Shown here: piece by piece, positions 1 through 11,695 of the stretch | Layout of the letters: each line of letters starts with the position of its first letter | How positions within the stretch are numbered: position 1 is the first letter of the stretch | Assembly (NCBI GenBank): GCA_003290165.1 | Contig: QNQO01006987.1 | Span: forward strand, 682,001 to 746,000 | Direction of reading: 5' to 3' | Length of the DNA: 64,000 nt | Source: Berberis thunbergii | Lineage: Eukaryota; Streptophyta; Magnoliopsida; Ranunculales; Berberidaceae | Made by a program: the position numbers and the translations under genes | Notes under the pieces: model-generated | What the model saw: only the letters and a program-made list of their open reading frames with translations | Told to the model about the DNA's origin: nothing | Databases searched by the model: none

Positions 1-960
1 TAACTAATACTGTCTCAGAGCAAAACTAGTCCAATTTTTTCAAAAAGATATACAATTTAACATAGTATTTAAACTTACCTGAAATTTTTGTGCTGTTGTA
101 GAATCGTTTGGATTTTTATCCGAATGGACCTGCTGTGCCTACAAGCCACAACTAAAGAGTATAAGCATTACTATATAATCCATTAATTAGCCAAATAATA
201 TATGAGAATGCTCCATAACATAAGCTCAAGAAAAAAAAAGAATACAAGTTACATATAGCTTTCAATTAGGTTTTGGATACAAGTTACTACTACTCTGATA
301 TTCAAACACCCCAAACTCCCTATAGCTTCCAACACTATAGCTCCCAATCAACCCCACCAAAATTAAATTCACTATCTTTTGAGCATTTCTTCAAATACTT
401 GACAAATTTTCACAACTAAATCAACGAATCTGATGAACATACCCAAAGATTAATAAGCTGGGTGTATTACAATTTTAGGCGAGCAAGACATCTCTCTCTA
501 ACGGTTCAGATTTAGAATTAGCTCACACGATACATAACCTTGCAATTTTGTCACTTGAGAATATTTTAGAAGCTCCAAAACAACCAAGAAATTCAATTGG
601 AACTTAATAATCATTTGAACAGACGAAAATCAGTAAACACTGAGTGAGAGTCGAGCGAGAGAGACGAACCTGGTCCTTTCCCTGCGACTCCTCGGTTCCT
701 CGCCTCCTCGCCTCCTCTGGTTCCTTGCCTGAGTCGCCTCCTTCCTCGATTCCTCGCCTGAATCGCCTCCTTCCTCGCGTCCTTCCTCGGTTCCTCGCCT
801 CCTTGCCTCTGTTCCGTCCCTCCTCTCTCTGTGTTTGAAAAAATGGCAAAAGCAAAACCAAAATACATGAGGTCGAGATTTAGGTTTTTATTAGGGTTTT
901 TGATATAAACCGTCCGATCATATCAAGATCTTAAAAAACGAGATTTAATTTGATATTTGA
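1..960. other. Unassigned sequence with a CCTCCTCG-rich tract
   Basis: I see no gene here. The stretch at about 650-830 is a degenerate CCTCCTCG/TTCCTCG simple-sequence tract. It opens reading frames on both strands because of composition, not because of coding constraint. The remainder is AT-rich intergenic-type DNA. Part of it may be the interior of the CACTA element whose right end lies at 1227, but I found no matching left end in the window. Confidence 0.4.
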
Positions 961-1227
961 AGCGCTATACAAGAGGAAAGTAGCATAGCGCTCAAGCACT
1001 TTAAAAGCGCTATGGTAGTTTTGGTAACGTTTTTTCACATAGGCGTTTTTTAAAGCGCTATCTAAGACATAATTAAGATACTGCTTAACTGAAAAAAAAA
1101 TTTAAAAGCGTTTTTTTTTATTATTTTTTTTTAAAGACAAATAAGCGCTATCCTAGTGCCCACTTGGATAGCTCTTTAAAAAAGCGCTATCTAAGTGGCG
1201 TTACCTAAGCTAATATTTGTAGTAGTG
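961..1227. mobile_element. CACTA transposon right end with subterminal repeats
   Basis: The sequence ends in TTTGTAGTAGTG at 1216-1227, the reverse complement of a CACTACTACAAA terminus typical of plant CACTA (En/Spm) elements. Upstream, the short motif AGCGCTAT recurs in both orientations (about 961, 985, 1006, 1056, 1144, 1180), as expected of the subterminal repeats that bind TnpA-like proteins. No left end or transposase was found, so this is a one-ended remnant or the end of an element that starts before the window. Confidence 0.5.
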
Positions 1228-1543
1228 AGAACTTCTCTACCCCAAACCCCTCACTTTTCATCGACTAGATGATCACTTTTCCTGCCCCAATTTGAAACAA
1301 CAACTCTGACCGAAGATGCATTCATTTCTTTTGCTGCACATTTACTCCCATCTCCACACATCTCTTACTCATATTCAACTCCTGGGAACTCCAACTCACT
1401 TCTCCCAATAATAGCTCAAGCTCAATCTCAAACCCAATATCAACGATTCACTTTTTTCTCTTCTCTAGCCCAAGCCCAAACCCAACCCCCTTTTTCCAAT
1501 TTCAAACGCATTTCAATTTAACCCAATCTCAAGCCAAGCCCAA

Positions 1544-2760
1544 TTGTTTAATTCTCGGACCCATTTGCAATCGACACCCCAAACACATGGGCTTCTAATC
1601 CCAAATTCCTTTCCAGAAACTTGGGCCCAAAACACTAACCCAACTCCCAATTTTTCTACAAACCTAACCCCAATTCCACTAGCTCTTCTCCACTACCTAC
1701 GGTTCACCTCTTTTGGACTCGGGTCTTCCCTACCCTTCTGAACTGGATCTAACCCAAACCCAAATGTTCACCACCTACACCCATCAGATCCATCACCTCA
1801 ACAACCCTCTAGGGTTTCATCAAAATCCTTCTCTCCATCCTCTCAAGACTCTGGATCCGAACTCCATCCTTGTTCCTGCTCATTTTTCTTTATGAAAATC
1901 AAAGCCTATTTGCAACAAATCAACTCCTATCAGCTCCACCACCTCCTCTCTTCACAACCCAATGGTAGATCCTTCTCTTGACTTTGCTCAGGAGTTTTCG
2001 TTTCTGAATATGAGGTGACCCAACAAGAAGGTGTTGAACCCCGTAGCCCCACTGAATGTCAGTACATGTCTCCTTCTCAGATGCAACCCAGAGTTCTTGC
2101 TCTACCATTTTCATCTGGACAAACAACAAACAAAAAAGAACTACTGAAGTTCCTCTAGAAATTGATAACTTCATATCTGGAATGGAACAAGACAAGGAAT
2201 AGGGGTCAGAGCACTATCTCGCTGTTCAAAACACCATCTTAACTCTTATTCAAGCTTCAACATCAGAAAACCCAAATATCTTCTCCGATCCAGAAGCTCA
2301 ACAGTTGCTTCCTAATGATGTGACTCAGATCCCTCGACCTCTCGCCGGTGAGAAGACGAGGAGTACACTCTCAATTGCTCTGTTAAACAACAACAAAGAA
2401 GTACAAAGTGACTATGAAGAGAAAATAGGAAGTGGAGACGGTTCAATATCCAGTATTGGGAAAAAGAAAATTACAGTCTATTGTCTTCTCACACATGGCA
2501 AGAGAGTCTGGGAGATGTCTCAACTACTGGCAGAAAAAGAAAGATTGTTGGGATGATTTGTCGTGATAAACAGTTTCTGCATATCACCACACCACAGGGT
2601 CCTTCTACAATCCCGACAAATGCTCGGGCTCTTCCCCAGGGGTTATGTGATGTGCTAGATTTTAATGAGGCCCAAGAAACTCGGATTATGGTTGACTTGA
2701 ATGAGGTCCAAGAGATCACACTGTCTTATTAGAGAGAGATACAGAATAGGAAAGGGTGGC
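1544..2760 (+). pseudogene. Possible LINE ORF1 (gag-like) remnant
   Basis: This stretch precedes the endonuclease start in the LINE. It is rich in proline, asparagine and threonine codons and carries short open segments in different frames (for example 2305-2556 and 2481-2732). No zinc knuckle or RRM is visible. The assignment rests on position alone, because plant LINEs place ORF1 upstream of the endonuclease/RT ORF. Confidence 0.25.
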
Positions 2761-2788
2761 CGCCTCAGAAGAGTCACCGCCACAGTCA

Positions 2789-5700
2789 TGATCATTTCTT
2801 GGAATGCATGTGGCATAGGGTGTTTCTGTGCATTCTGAAATCTAAAGTCCATATCCCTAAAGTCCAATCCAGATGTTCTCTTTATCTCTAAAATTAAAAC
2901 ACCGATAGCCAGGATGAAAAGTATTCGCAGGAGACGGGGCTATAAGTATGGAGTCCCAATTATTGCGTCTGGTCAGTATGGGGGAATCTCTTTCTTCTAT
3001 CCATTATTTCTTTCTGTAAATATTATTTCAATTGCATTTTAGATGATTATTATACTACTGGCTCTTGGTCGACATTATTTGTATATGGTGAACCAAACCC
3101 TTCCCTCTAAACTAAATTCTGGAATGACATGTCCCTTTTATATTTCTATCAAAATCTTCCTGGACTAGTCATAGGAGATCTTAATGTCATGCTACATCCA
3201 AATGACAAAATAGGGGGTAACAAACCAACTCCTATTTCTTTAACCCATTTCCGATCTTTCATAGCAGATCACAATTTGATGGATTTTCCTCTGAATGGTT
3301 CCCAATTCACTTGGAATAATAAAAGAAAAAAAAGAAATGGTATTAAAGCCAAGCTTGATCGCATTCTTGTCTCTACGGACTGGATGCAATGTTTCCTTTC
3401 CGCCACCGCTCACACCATTCACACTTCTGCCTCGGACCATAGAGCCCCCTCCTTCAACTAGCTCCAAATTTATGTCCAAAGAGTCCCAAACCTTTTAAGT
3501 TTTTTAACATGTAGACTAGAGATCCTAGATGTCGTCACCTTGTTACTACCTCTTGATCTCCAAGATATCATGAAGCGCCCACTCGTAACTTTCATCTTAA
3601 GTCCGATCAACTTAGTTGGTCTCTCTCCCATAGGAATAAACTTGAATTCCATAATATTCAACTCAATATCTTGGAGGTTCGCGCTGCTTTGGAGCATCTG
3701 CAAACCGAACCTCCATCTAGAGATAATGCCATTGAGGTCCTGAATGACTACTTCTCAAATGTTTTCAACTCCTGTGATCCCATTTCTAACCCTGATATTT
3801 TGTCTCTCTTCTCTCGGCAATTTCTGATGATGAGAATTCGACGATTCTGGCCATTTCATCCAAACAAGATATCTAGAAAACTAACTTTGACTTCGGGAGC
3901 CGCAAAGCCTCGGGCCCTGATGATTTTCATTTTTTTTCTAATATTAATGAAAAATTGTTAAAAATGATGTCGTGGAAGCTGTTCAAAATTTTTTTGTCAC
4001 TCATGAAATGGATCCCAAGTTAAATGAAACTTATATTGCCTTGATCCCTAAAGTTGGCAATCCCATCTCTCATGACAAATTTGTACCCATTGGATTTTGC
4101 AATGTTATTTACAAGGTGATTTCTAAAACTCTTGCAAATCGCTTTAAAACCTTCCCCAAACTAGGGAGCCTTCCTTGGAGGTCGATCCATAGCTGATAAT
4201 GTCAATCTTGCCCACAAAACCTTTTTTTAGATGAAATACTTTCGCAAGAAAAAACAAGGTTTGATGGCTATCAAGATTGATATGGCTAAGGCCTATGATG
4301 AGTTGAATGGAAATTATTGCTTCAATTGCTTGGTAAACTTGGATTTTCAGCAGGCTGGTTTCAGATGATCTCCCAATGAATTTCTACGACCTCGCTCTAG
4401 GTTCTCCTTAATGGATCCTTTCTCCCCTATCTTTCCCACAAGAGGCCTTAGATAGGGTGACCCCTTTCTCCTTATCATTTCATCCTGATCGTCGAGGCTC
4501 TTTCTCGTCTCCTTGGGCTGGCGGAGTCCGACAATATCATCAAATGCATTAAGATCAGGCGTCATGCCCTTTCGATTAGTCATATTTTATATGTTGATGA
4601 TCTTATGCTCCTTTTTTGTGCCACCCTTGCTGAAACACACGCAGTCAAAGATATCATCAAGATGTACTATCTTGCCTTGGGCCAGGACATCAATTTTTCT
4701 AAATCATCTGTTTTCTATAGTTCAAATGTTCATCAACATCATGCTAAAATGATAAACAAAATTCTTGGGTCCAAATTCTACAATCCTAAAGACGGATATC
4801 TCGGACCCCCTCTCATTCTTTCTAAGCATAAAGGCAAAAACTTCCAATTTCTTGTGGATAAAGTGAAGGACAAACTTTGTGCTTGGAAGTCTAAAGTTCT
4901 TTTTCAAGCCAGGATAATGGTCGTGCTCAACTCTGTCCCAGTTTATACCATGCACACTTTTCTTCTCCCTCGATCCATTTCTAAACAACTTGATAATTTA
5001 GCCTGAAACTTTTGGTAAAATGACACCATGGAGAGTAAATCCAAACACCTTTGCACTTGGAATCGCATTTTCCAACCCCACGTCTTGGGTGGTCTTAATA
5101 TTTCTAGTTCTAGGAACAAAAACCTGGCTCTTCTCGCTAAAAGTCTGTGGCAACTCTTATCTTCTTTTAGTGATGCTAGGACTCAACAACTGAGAGCTCT
5201 TTATTTCTGCACCCTTAGCCTTTCTCAGATCACCAAAGCTCCTGCCATTGCGTCTTTTGCTTGGAAGGGTAACTTCTCTTCCCTGAAGATGATGACACAA
5301 CATTTACTCTGGCAAGTTTGCTCGGGGTCTTCCATTGATTTTTGGCTGGATTGTTGGGTTAAACCAAGTCTAATCCTTTCGGAGTGCATGCGTGACTCTT
5401 TCATTCATGATCTCCCTTCTAACATCCCTGACTTTTGGCTCATGGACCACGAGGCTAGACCTCGCTGGAATTTTGACCTTATCCTGGGTTCAATGGCCAC
5501 AGACATTCCTCATATTGTAATCCATTATTCGGATTCCCCATACTCCCTTATTTGGATTTTTAACAAACTCGGGAATTTTACGGTCAAGAGTGTGGTCAAA
5601 ACTTTCTCCAGGCCTTCATCTGTAGGTTCTACTTCTACCTCTACTCTCCATCTCATCACTTTCGAACACAAGAATTTTAATGATCTTTGGAGGATCAGGG

Positions 5701-6497
5701 CCCCTCAGAGTGCTCTTTTTTTGCTTTGGAGTATTTCCCAAAATCTTCTGCCTACCAGAGCCAACTTGGTTAGACTCCATACTCCAATCGTTGATCTTTT
5801 CCCTTTCTATAGCAACCATTTTGAAGATGTGGTCCATTTGTTCTTTCTCTGTCTGATTATTCATCATCTTTGGCGAACTTCGATGACACCCATTGACTGG
5901 CAAGCTGACTATTTCACCTCACCTAGTATCCCTTGCTTTTTTTAATTTTATGTGGAAATCAGCTAAAGCCCACCCGAGAGCTAAAAAAGAAATGTTCTCA
6001 CAATTCGTTGTCTTTCTCAACACTATTTGGTACACTAGAAACAATTGTGTGTTTAACAAACACAGTTTTAGCTCGACCAAATTTGTTGTTGATCTTCACA
6101 TACCTGGAAATCTTGGTATCACACATGGTTTTCTAGTCCACTTTGCCCGTCCTTGAAACCCATTACTATCCATAAACTGATTGAAAATGCTATCACAAAC
6201 ACTCGTCCTTGTCATCCTAGGGTTACAACAGATTTTACTGCTGATCCTTAGTTTGGACCTCTCACAAAATCTACCCATTCTTGCTTGGAGCTTATCACAG
6301 CCCAAGTCCTTTGTGCCACAAACCATACCCTGAATATAAATCTTGGCTCTCCTCATTTTCTCCCTTTCCCTCAAGACACCATTATTGTTACTTATGATGC
6401 CAGCTTATTGGCCATTTCCAAACAGGGAGCGATTGGAGTTCATGCGGTAAATCTACAAGGTGAGGTGGTAGCCATAGTGGCCAGCCCTATTATATGA
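2789..6497 (+). pseudogene. LINE ORF2: endonuclease, reverse transcriptase, RNase H
   Basis: The frame opens with MIISWNACGIG at about 2789, the typical start of the plant LINE apurinic endonuclease. Endonuclease segments follow at 3129-3461 (GDLNVMLHPNDKIGG; FTWNNKR; KLDRILVS). Reverse transcriptase pieces lie at 3990-4190 (YIALIPKVGNP; ISKTLANRFK), 4260-4310 (IKIDMAKAYDE) and 4585-4620, where the catalytic YVDDL box is intact. The zinc-binding RT-associated region occupies 5028-5945 (WRIRAPQSALFLLW). An RNase H-like segment at 6380-6490 starts VTYDASL. The pieces fall in several frames, so the gene has multiple frameshifts and stops. A C-terminal RNase H is known in a subset of plant L1 elements. 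Confidence 0.75.
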
Positions 6498-6840
6498 ATT
6501 GTTCTTGATAGAAAAATGGCCGAAGCATACACAACAGAGGCGACTTTACTTCTAATCCAGGCTAGAAGGTGGAGAACATGATTACTTCTAGGCGATTCCA
6601 GGACTTTGAATTCCATTTTGCGGGACCCTATGACACCAACCCGATGAGTTTGGTGTTCAATTATTAGTAATATCAGACTTATGTTTTCTTTTCAGTCATG
6701 TTGGTATTGTAAATTTATTGATAGATCTCTTAATATTCCTGCTCATACTTTAGCGAGCTCAGCAAACCAAAGTATTGTAACAGTAGTAGTTTTTAGTGTG
6801 AATATGTTATTTAACAAAAAAAAAGGTATAAAGTACAAAA

Positions 6841-7070
6841 AAAAATGCATGTAATGCATAATAAGGATAATGGAAAATTAAGGTTAAAATAATAGATGTG
6901 ATTGGTGGCAAAGTTGTAATATTTGGTTATAGTTAAATGGAGTGGTGTTGACTTTTCTTTAGGGGAAGGTATGTTGTTTAGGATTTGAATATCCTCTTGA
7001 CCAAACTATTAGGACTTAATAGGTATTTGAATAAAAAGTAAGTTCCAAAAGCCTACAAAAAATGAGTGAG
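6841..7070. other. Unassigned AT-rich spacer
   Basis: This is AT-rich sequence between the LINE 3' end and the first foldback element. I see no gene or terminal motif in it. Confidence 0.4.
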
Positions 7071-7234
7071 GCTAGAAAAACATGTTTTGTAAACATGTTT
7101 TGCAACCAGGATGATGTGGCATCGTTAAATGAGTTTTTTTACAACTTTGAGATACACATAAAATCTTAGGGGATTTCATCATTCTTTCCAGATCATGACA
7201 CGTCATCCTGATTGCAAAAACCTGATTTCCTAGC
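7071..7234. repeat. Foldback element (imperfect inverted repeat)
   Basis: The left arm (about 7071-7117, GCTAGAAAA then TTTTGCAACCAGGATGATG) pairs with the right arm (about 7194-7234, CATCCTGATTGCAAAAACC then TTTCCTAGC). Together they form a 164-bp inverted-repeat structure with an unpaired centre, like a MITE. I could not find a convincing target-site duplication, so the superfamily is open. Confidence 0.4.
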
Positions 7235-7326
7235 ATTTTTGACAAAAAATATTTATAAAAAAGTAGAAGTTGTAAGTCATTTTTTCCCAATAAAATGCGG
7301 AAAGAAGAATGGAGTAATTTCCTATA

Positions 7327-7467
7327 GAGCAATGCTAGCTGTCGAGGGAATGGGCGAGGAAAATAGCAAGGGGAGGGCGGTGGAGGGGGGGACCGTCCTT
7401 CCCCTCCCCTCCACCGCCCTCCCCTCGCTGTTTTCCTCGCCCATTCCCTCGACATTTAGAATTTCGC
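7327..7467. mobile_element. MULE-type MITE, copy A (141 bp foldback)
   Basis: The element is a near-perfect palindrome. Its GTCGAGGGAATGGGCGAGG arm at 7341 pairs with the complementary arm ending at 7453, around a C/G-rich loop. The 21-bp termini begin GAGCAATGCTAGCTGTCG (left) and GCGAAATTCTAAATGTCG (right, read inward). It is flanked by identical 9-bp direct repeats TTTCCTATA at 7318-7326 and 7468-7476, the duplication length diagnostic of Mutator-like insertion. The first bases resemble the TIR start of the MULE at 8166. Confidence 0.8.
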
Positions 7468-7476
7468 TTTCCTATA

Positions 7477-7936
7477 TATTATCCACCCTGAAATCTCACA
7501 AAGAGTCTCGTACGATGATGATTGATATTCACAGATTTCCATTATATTTCCCTCTCACTCTCTCTCTCCCAAGATTCTTCTATGGGATTCTGCGGACATC
7601 TTGATATATCTACCTCAAATCTCAAATTCTCAAATGCCCTTCATTTATTTTTCCAGCTTTTCTAAACATCAAGAAAACGTGCGAGGGAGAGAGAGTGAGG
7701 ATGGGTGCCCTTGAGATGCACGCTCATTAAAACAAAGATGTTTCCCACTACCAACTTTTTGTTTTGTTATTCACTCTCATAATCAATTAATAATTAAAGC
7801 GAGTGAGCCAAAAGAAGAGTGAGTCTGATAGCAGTAAATGGTAACATCAACATTGAATATGCCGAATGACTACGCTACGATGAAAGCAAAGCAAAGATAA
7901 AGGATGGCAGTCAGTTATCTGCAACGTCCAATCTCT
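7477..7936. other. Unassigned spacer between foldback elements
   Basis: Apart from short CT-rich runs near 7555-7570 and GA-rich runs near 7684-7700, I see no gene, repeat or terminal motif here. Confidence 0.4.
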
Positions 7937-7945
7937 ATCTCTTTT

Positions 7946-8103
7946 GAGCTTGGCAAACTGGCGAGGAAACCAGCGAGGAAAATAGCCAGGGAGGACCCTC
8001 CATCCCCCTCGCGATGCGTGCTTCCCATCCCTGCACGCATAGCGAGGGGGATGGAGGGTCCTCCTCCTTCCCTCGCTGTTTTCCTCGACAATTAGAATTT
8101 TTG
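7946..8103. mobile_element. MULE-type MITE, copy B (158 bp foldback)
   Basis: The arms GGCGAGGAAACCAGCGAGG and (complementary) TTTTCCTCGACAATTAGAA enclose an inner inverted pair around GATGCGTGC. The element is flanked by identical 9-bp direct repeats ATCTCTTTT at 7937-7945 and 8104-8112, again the Mutator-type length. The right terminus read inward, CAAAAATTCTAATTGTCG, matches that of copy A. The left terminus is more diverged. The element lies 53 bp outside the target duplication of the large MULE. Confidence 0.75.
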
Positions 8104-8165
8104 ATCTCTTTTTAACTTCAAAACTAATCACAAATCAAGAAAAGAAAAGAGAAACAAAAAATTAT

Positions 8166-8926
8166 GAGAAATTCTAGCTGGCCCGTCCCATGGGACGGAC
8201 GCTCCCAGGCACGTGCCTTTGGGAGGGCGTCTCGCACGTGGAGGAGGAGAAACCCACTCTTACCAAAGTTTTTTGTTCTTCAGTTCTTCACTTCAGCTTC
8301 AGTTATTCACTCTTAAGCAAAGCAAAGCAAAAATTTCAGTTCTTCATCGACTCCTCCTCGCCTCCTCGACGAGTCATCTACTCCTCATCGACTCCTCGAC
8401 TCCTCCTCCTCGACCGCTCGACTCCTCGACTCCTCCTCCTCAACCGCTCGACTCCTCGACTGCTCCTCCTCCTCACGCCTGCTCCTGCTCATGCTCCTCC
8501 TCGGGCCTGCTCGTGCTCCTCCTCCTCCTCGCATTGCTCCTCCTCCTCCTTCTTCTGGTATGTAATTTCAAACTCTTTTTGTTTAACTTGAAAATTAGGG
8601 CTAATTTTTATCAATTTTTAGTAGCATAATTTCTGATCAATTTGCTTTGAATGTCGATAAATTACAATTTTTGATCAATTTTCACCATCATCAGATAATC
8701 CTGCATATTTATACCCTGAAATTATGCTACTGAAATTTTTGTATGTTGAAATTTCTGTATGTTGAAATTATGCTATTGAAATTTTGTTCAAATTTTTGTA
8801 TGTTGAAATTTTTGTATGTTCATATTTTGTTAAATTATGCTACTGAAATTCATGATAATCCTGCATAATTTTTGTTAAAAAAATTGATTTGTTTAGATTT
8901 TGTTAAATTTATTTTTTGTATAAATC
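8166..8926. repeat. MULE left TIR (about 760 bp)
   Basis: This arm is the inverted counterpart of 14209-14937. Shared blocks are the terminal CTAGCTGGCCCGTCC, the GGCACGTGCCT palindrome, a CTCCTCGACTCCTCC-type simple tract, and an AT-rich inner part with repeated GAAATTTTTGTATGTT motifs. A splice-donor-like CTTCTG|GTATGT near 8553 is conserved in both arms, which suggests that both element genes begin with a 5' exon inside the TIR. The transcription start itself was not identified. Confidence 0.85.
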
Positions 8927-9008
8927 AATCATAATTTTAGCGTAGTTGTAAAACATTTCAAAGATTACATATCTGATGATAACTACTCCTTTAATAGGTA
9001 TATAATGG

Positions 9009-11134
9009 ATGGATAGTGTAGAAGATATTGAATTGATGGAGAATGAAAAAAATGTAGAAGAGATAAGGGATCCTACAGAAGGGATGAAATTTAGCGACAT
9101 TGATGAGTACAAACGTTATTATTATGATTATGCCTATAAAAAAAGATTTCCAGTGAAAGTAAAAAATATAGAAAAAGATGAAAATGGAAAAACTATATTC
9201 TTAATGCTTGCATGTGGTCGGTTTGGGCAGCATAGAAGTCAATCACAAAGTGTTATAAACATGCGGGGTACAGCTAAATGTGGATGTATGGCTAAAATTA
9301 GAGGTAAAATACTCTCTGATGGTGATGTGTTAGTGACAAAAGTAACAGTAGCTCACAATCATGAATTGGGCCCCGACAAATCAAAATTTTATCCGAAAAA
9401 TAGAGTTATGAGCTCATATGCGAAGAAGAAGCTAGATTATAATGATAGGGCAGGTATTAGGCCAAATAAGAATTTTACTTCATGTGTGGTTGAAGCTGGT
9501 GGTCATGATAATTTGCAATTTTCTCAGAAAGATTGTTACAATTATCTGGATAAAATGAGGAAGTTGAGACTTGGGGAGGGGGATGCGGAGGCCATTCATA
9601 ACTACTTCCAAAAAATGCAAGCTAACAATGCTAATTTCTTTTATATGATGGATTTGGACAATAAAGGGAGATTAAGAAATGTCTTTTGGGCTGATGCATG
9701 GAGCATAGCAGCTTACAAGGAGTTTGGAGATGCTGTTACCTTTGACACTACATACTTAACGAATAAGTATGACATGCCATTTGCTCCATTTGTTGGGGTG
9801 AACCATCACGGTCAGTCAATTCTTTTGGGATGTGGATTGATATGTGGTGAGACCATTGAAGAGTTTGTTTGGCTTTTCAAAACTTGGCTGGTGTGTATGA
9901 ATGACAATGCTCCGACCGCAATAATCACTGATCAAGATAGGGCAATGAAGAGAGCCGTTGAAATTGTATTTCCCAACACACGACACAGATGGTGCTTGTG
10001 GCATATTATGAAGAAGTTGCCTGAAAAATTATCTGGTTACAATCAATATGAGGCAATAAAGTTTGCAATGTAAAGAGCAGTTTACGATTCCTTGTCTCAT
10101 GAAGAGTTTGAAGTAAATTGGCATGGTTTCATTGAGAAATATTGTCTGCAAGAAAATGATTGGTTGAGAGGATTATATCTTGAAAGAATGCGTTGGGTGC
10201 CAACATATCAAAGATCTACTTTTTGGGCGGGGATGTCTTCAACTCAAAGGAGTGAAAGCATGAATGCTTTTTTTGATGGTTATGTAAATTCGAAGACCAC
10301 TTTGAAGCAATTCGTTAAACAATATGAGAATGCACTACGAAGTGAGGTTCAAAAGGAAGCTGAAGCAGACTTTAAATCGTATAACCGACTGATCCCTTGC
10401 ATTACTCCTTATACAATAGAGAAAATATTTCAAACTGCCTACGCTACAAAAAAAATTTAAGGAGTTCCAACACGAGCTAGCAGGGAATATATGTTGTACA
10501 ATAAGTAGTAAAGTTATAAATGAAAGTGGCTTTGAGGTATACGTTGTTAGACAAGACTTGGTGATAGGAGATAAATGACGTTCAGTCAATTTTATAGTAA
10601 ATTTTAACGTTGGCGACTTCAATATCAAGTGTAATTGTCAATTGTTTGAATTCAAGGGGATCTTATGCAGACATGTATTGAAAGTGATGCTTGAAAGCCA
10701 TATTCATGCTGTAGCAGATAAATATGTTCTTCGGAGGTGGAGAAAAGATGTGAAGAGGGCTCATAGAAGGGTTAAGATTGTTTATTCAGATTGGGGAATG
10801 AAGCCTGAAAGTGAAAGGTTTGACAAGATGTGCAATCACTTCTATGAAATGGCCGACTACGCCGCTGAGGATGAAAAGAAGACATGCCAAGTTCATGAAT
10901 GGATCAATTTGAAAATGGACCAACTCAAAACTGATGATGGTGATGAGGGTGTTGATTCACATGGGTTTATGGAATTTGGGTCCAACACTACTAGTTCTGG
11001 GATGCAATCCAACCTTCACAGTCCATTACCGGTTCGTAGCAAAGGCCGGCGCTCTAATTCAAGGATGCAACCCACAGATGAAAAGATTCGAAAAACATTA
11101 CAAAGGAAAAAAAAAGAAACAAGCAAAAAATGTG
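9009..11134 (+). pseudogene. FAR1/FHY3-type MULE transposase, broken
   Basis: The ATG at 9009 follows an acceptor-like AATAG|G. An out-of-frame ATG at 9005 stops after three codons. The order is a FAR1 DNA-binding domain (residues about 25-135; F-S-DIDEYKRYYYDYAYKK, ending HNHEL), the MULE DDE transposase (about 205-350; FDTTYLTNKYDMPFAPFVGV, then ITDQDRAMKRA and HRWCLWHI), and a SWIM zinc finger (about 10630-10690; CNCQLFEFKGILCRHVLKVM). The lesions are an in-frame TAA at 10071-10073, a one-base frameshift in the A-run at about 10449-10455, and a TGA at 10576-10578. A donor-like G|GTATGT follows at 11135, and a possible 3' exon with a CxxC pattern lies near 11209-11277. FAR1/FHY3 proteins in plants derive from this transposase class. 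The long TIRs and TSD favour a transposon gene over a host FRS gene. Confidence 0.85.
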
Positions 11135-11277
11135 GTATGTTCTGCAATATGTTTTATTTGAATATTTAATTACTTAAGTCTAGAATATTTGACACGTGTC
11201 ATTTGTAGGGTTGTTCCCAATGTGGATTCGAAGGATCAAAATATTTGACACCGCATTCAATAAATCCAAATACCCAG

Positions 11278-11695
11278 GTTTGTTTTTAATATATTTACTG
11301 ACGCGTAACTATCATTTATGATTGTTTACTTATGATTTGTATTTGTGGACTTCAAGGATGAAACAATTGTGTCACAATCTGGTGCATTATCAAGAATGAA
11401 TCATATTTATTCGCTCCTCTCACAGGTATTGCACTTATGATTTCCTAATATTGCAGTTATTTTGCAGTGCAATTCTTTATTATTTATTTAGTTATTTATT
11501 TTGGCAGACACCAACTTCAAACAACGACATGGAGTTGCCAGACTATAGCTGGTTGTGAATTCAAAATGTTTTCAAGTAAGGTTAGTTTCTTGTTCTTCCA
11601 AGTTATTTAGTGGCTACCTTCATTTTTATGGAAATTTCCAGATACTCTGTTATTTCTCTCCCTCCAAACTACCCAAACTATGTCATGTAATATAG
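11278..11695. other. MULE interior, non-coding or degraded 3' exons
   Basis: This is AT-rich interior sequence of the MULE. It may include short 3' exons or the 3' UTR of the transposase gene, but I could not assign any exon with confidence. Confidence 0.3.

Larger units (their letters stand above)
1228..6840 (+). mobile_element. Degenerate LINE (L1-like non-LTR retrotransposon)
   Basis: Remains of a plant L1-type LINE read in the order ORF1-like region, endonuclease, reverse transcriptase, zinc-binding RT-associated region and RNase H. The 3' end is placed near an A-rich tract at about 6818-6845. The 5' boundary is set only by the CACTA terminus just upstream, and I found no target-site duplication. 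Many frameshifts and stops make it inactive. Confidence 0.75.

Noticed and set aside
644..868. Overlapping open frames on both strands rich in Arg/Glu or Ser/Pro
   Set aside because: They are produced by the CCTCCTCG-type low-complexity tract. No conserved protein pattern is visible.
7341..7453. A microRNA precursor or CRISPR-like repeat at the perfect hairpin
   Set aside because: The hairpin extends to defined termini with a 9-bp TSD, so it is a transposon. There is no spaced repeat array. Small-RNA production is possible but not shown.
8190..8629. Long open frames in the MULE left TIR encoding Ser/Leu/Pro-rich repeats
   Set aside because: They derive from the CTCCTCGACTCC simple tract inside the TIR, and the right TIR shows the same low-complexity composition. 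They are not genes.
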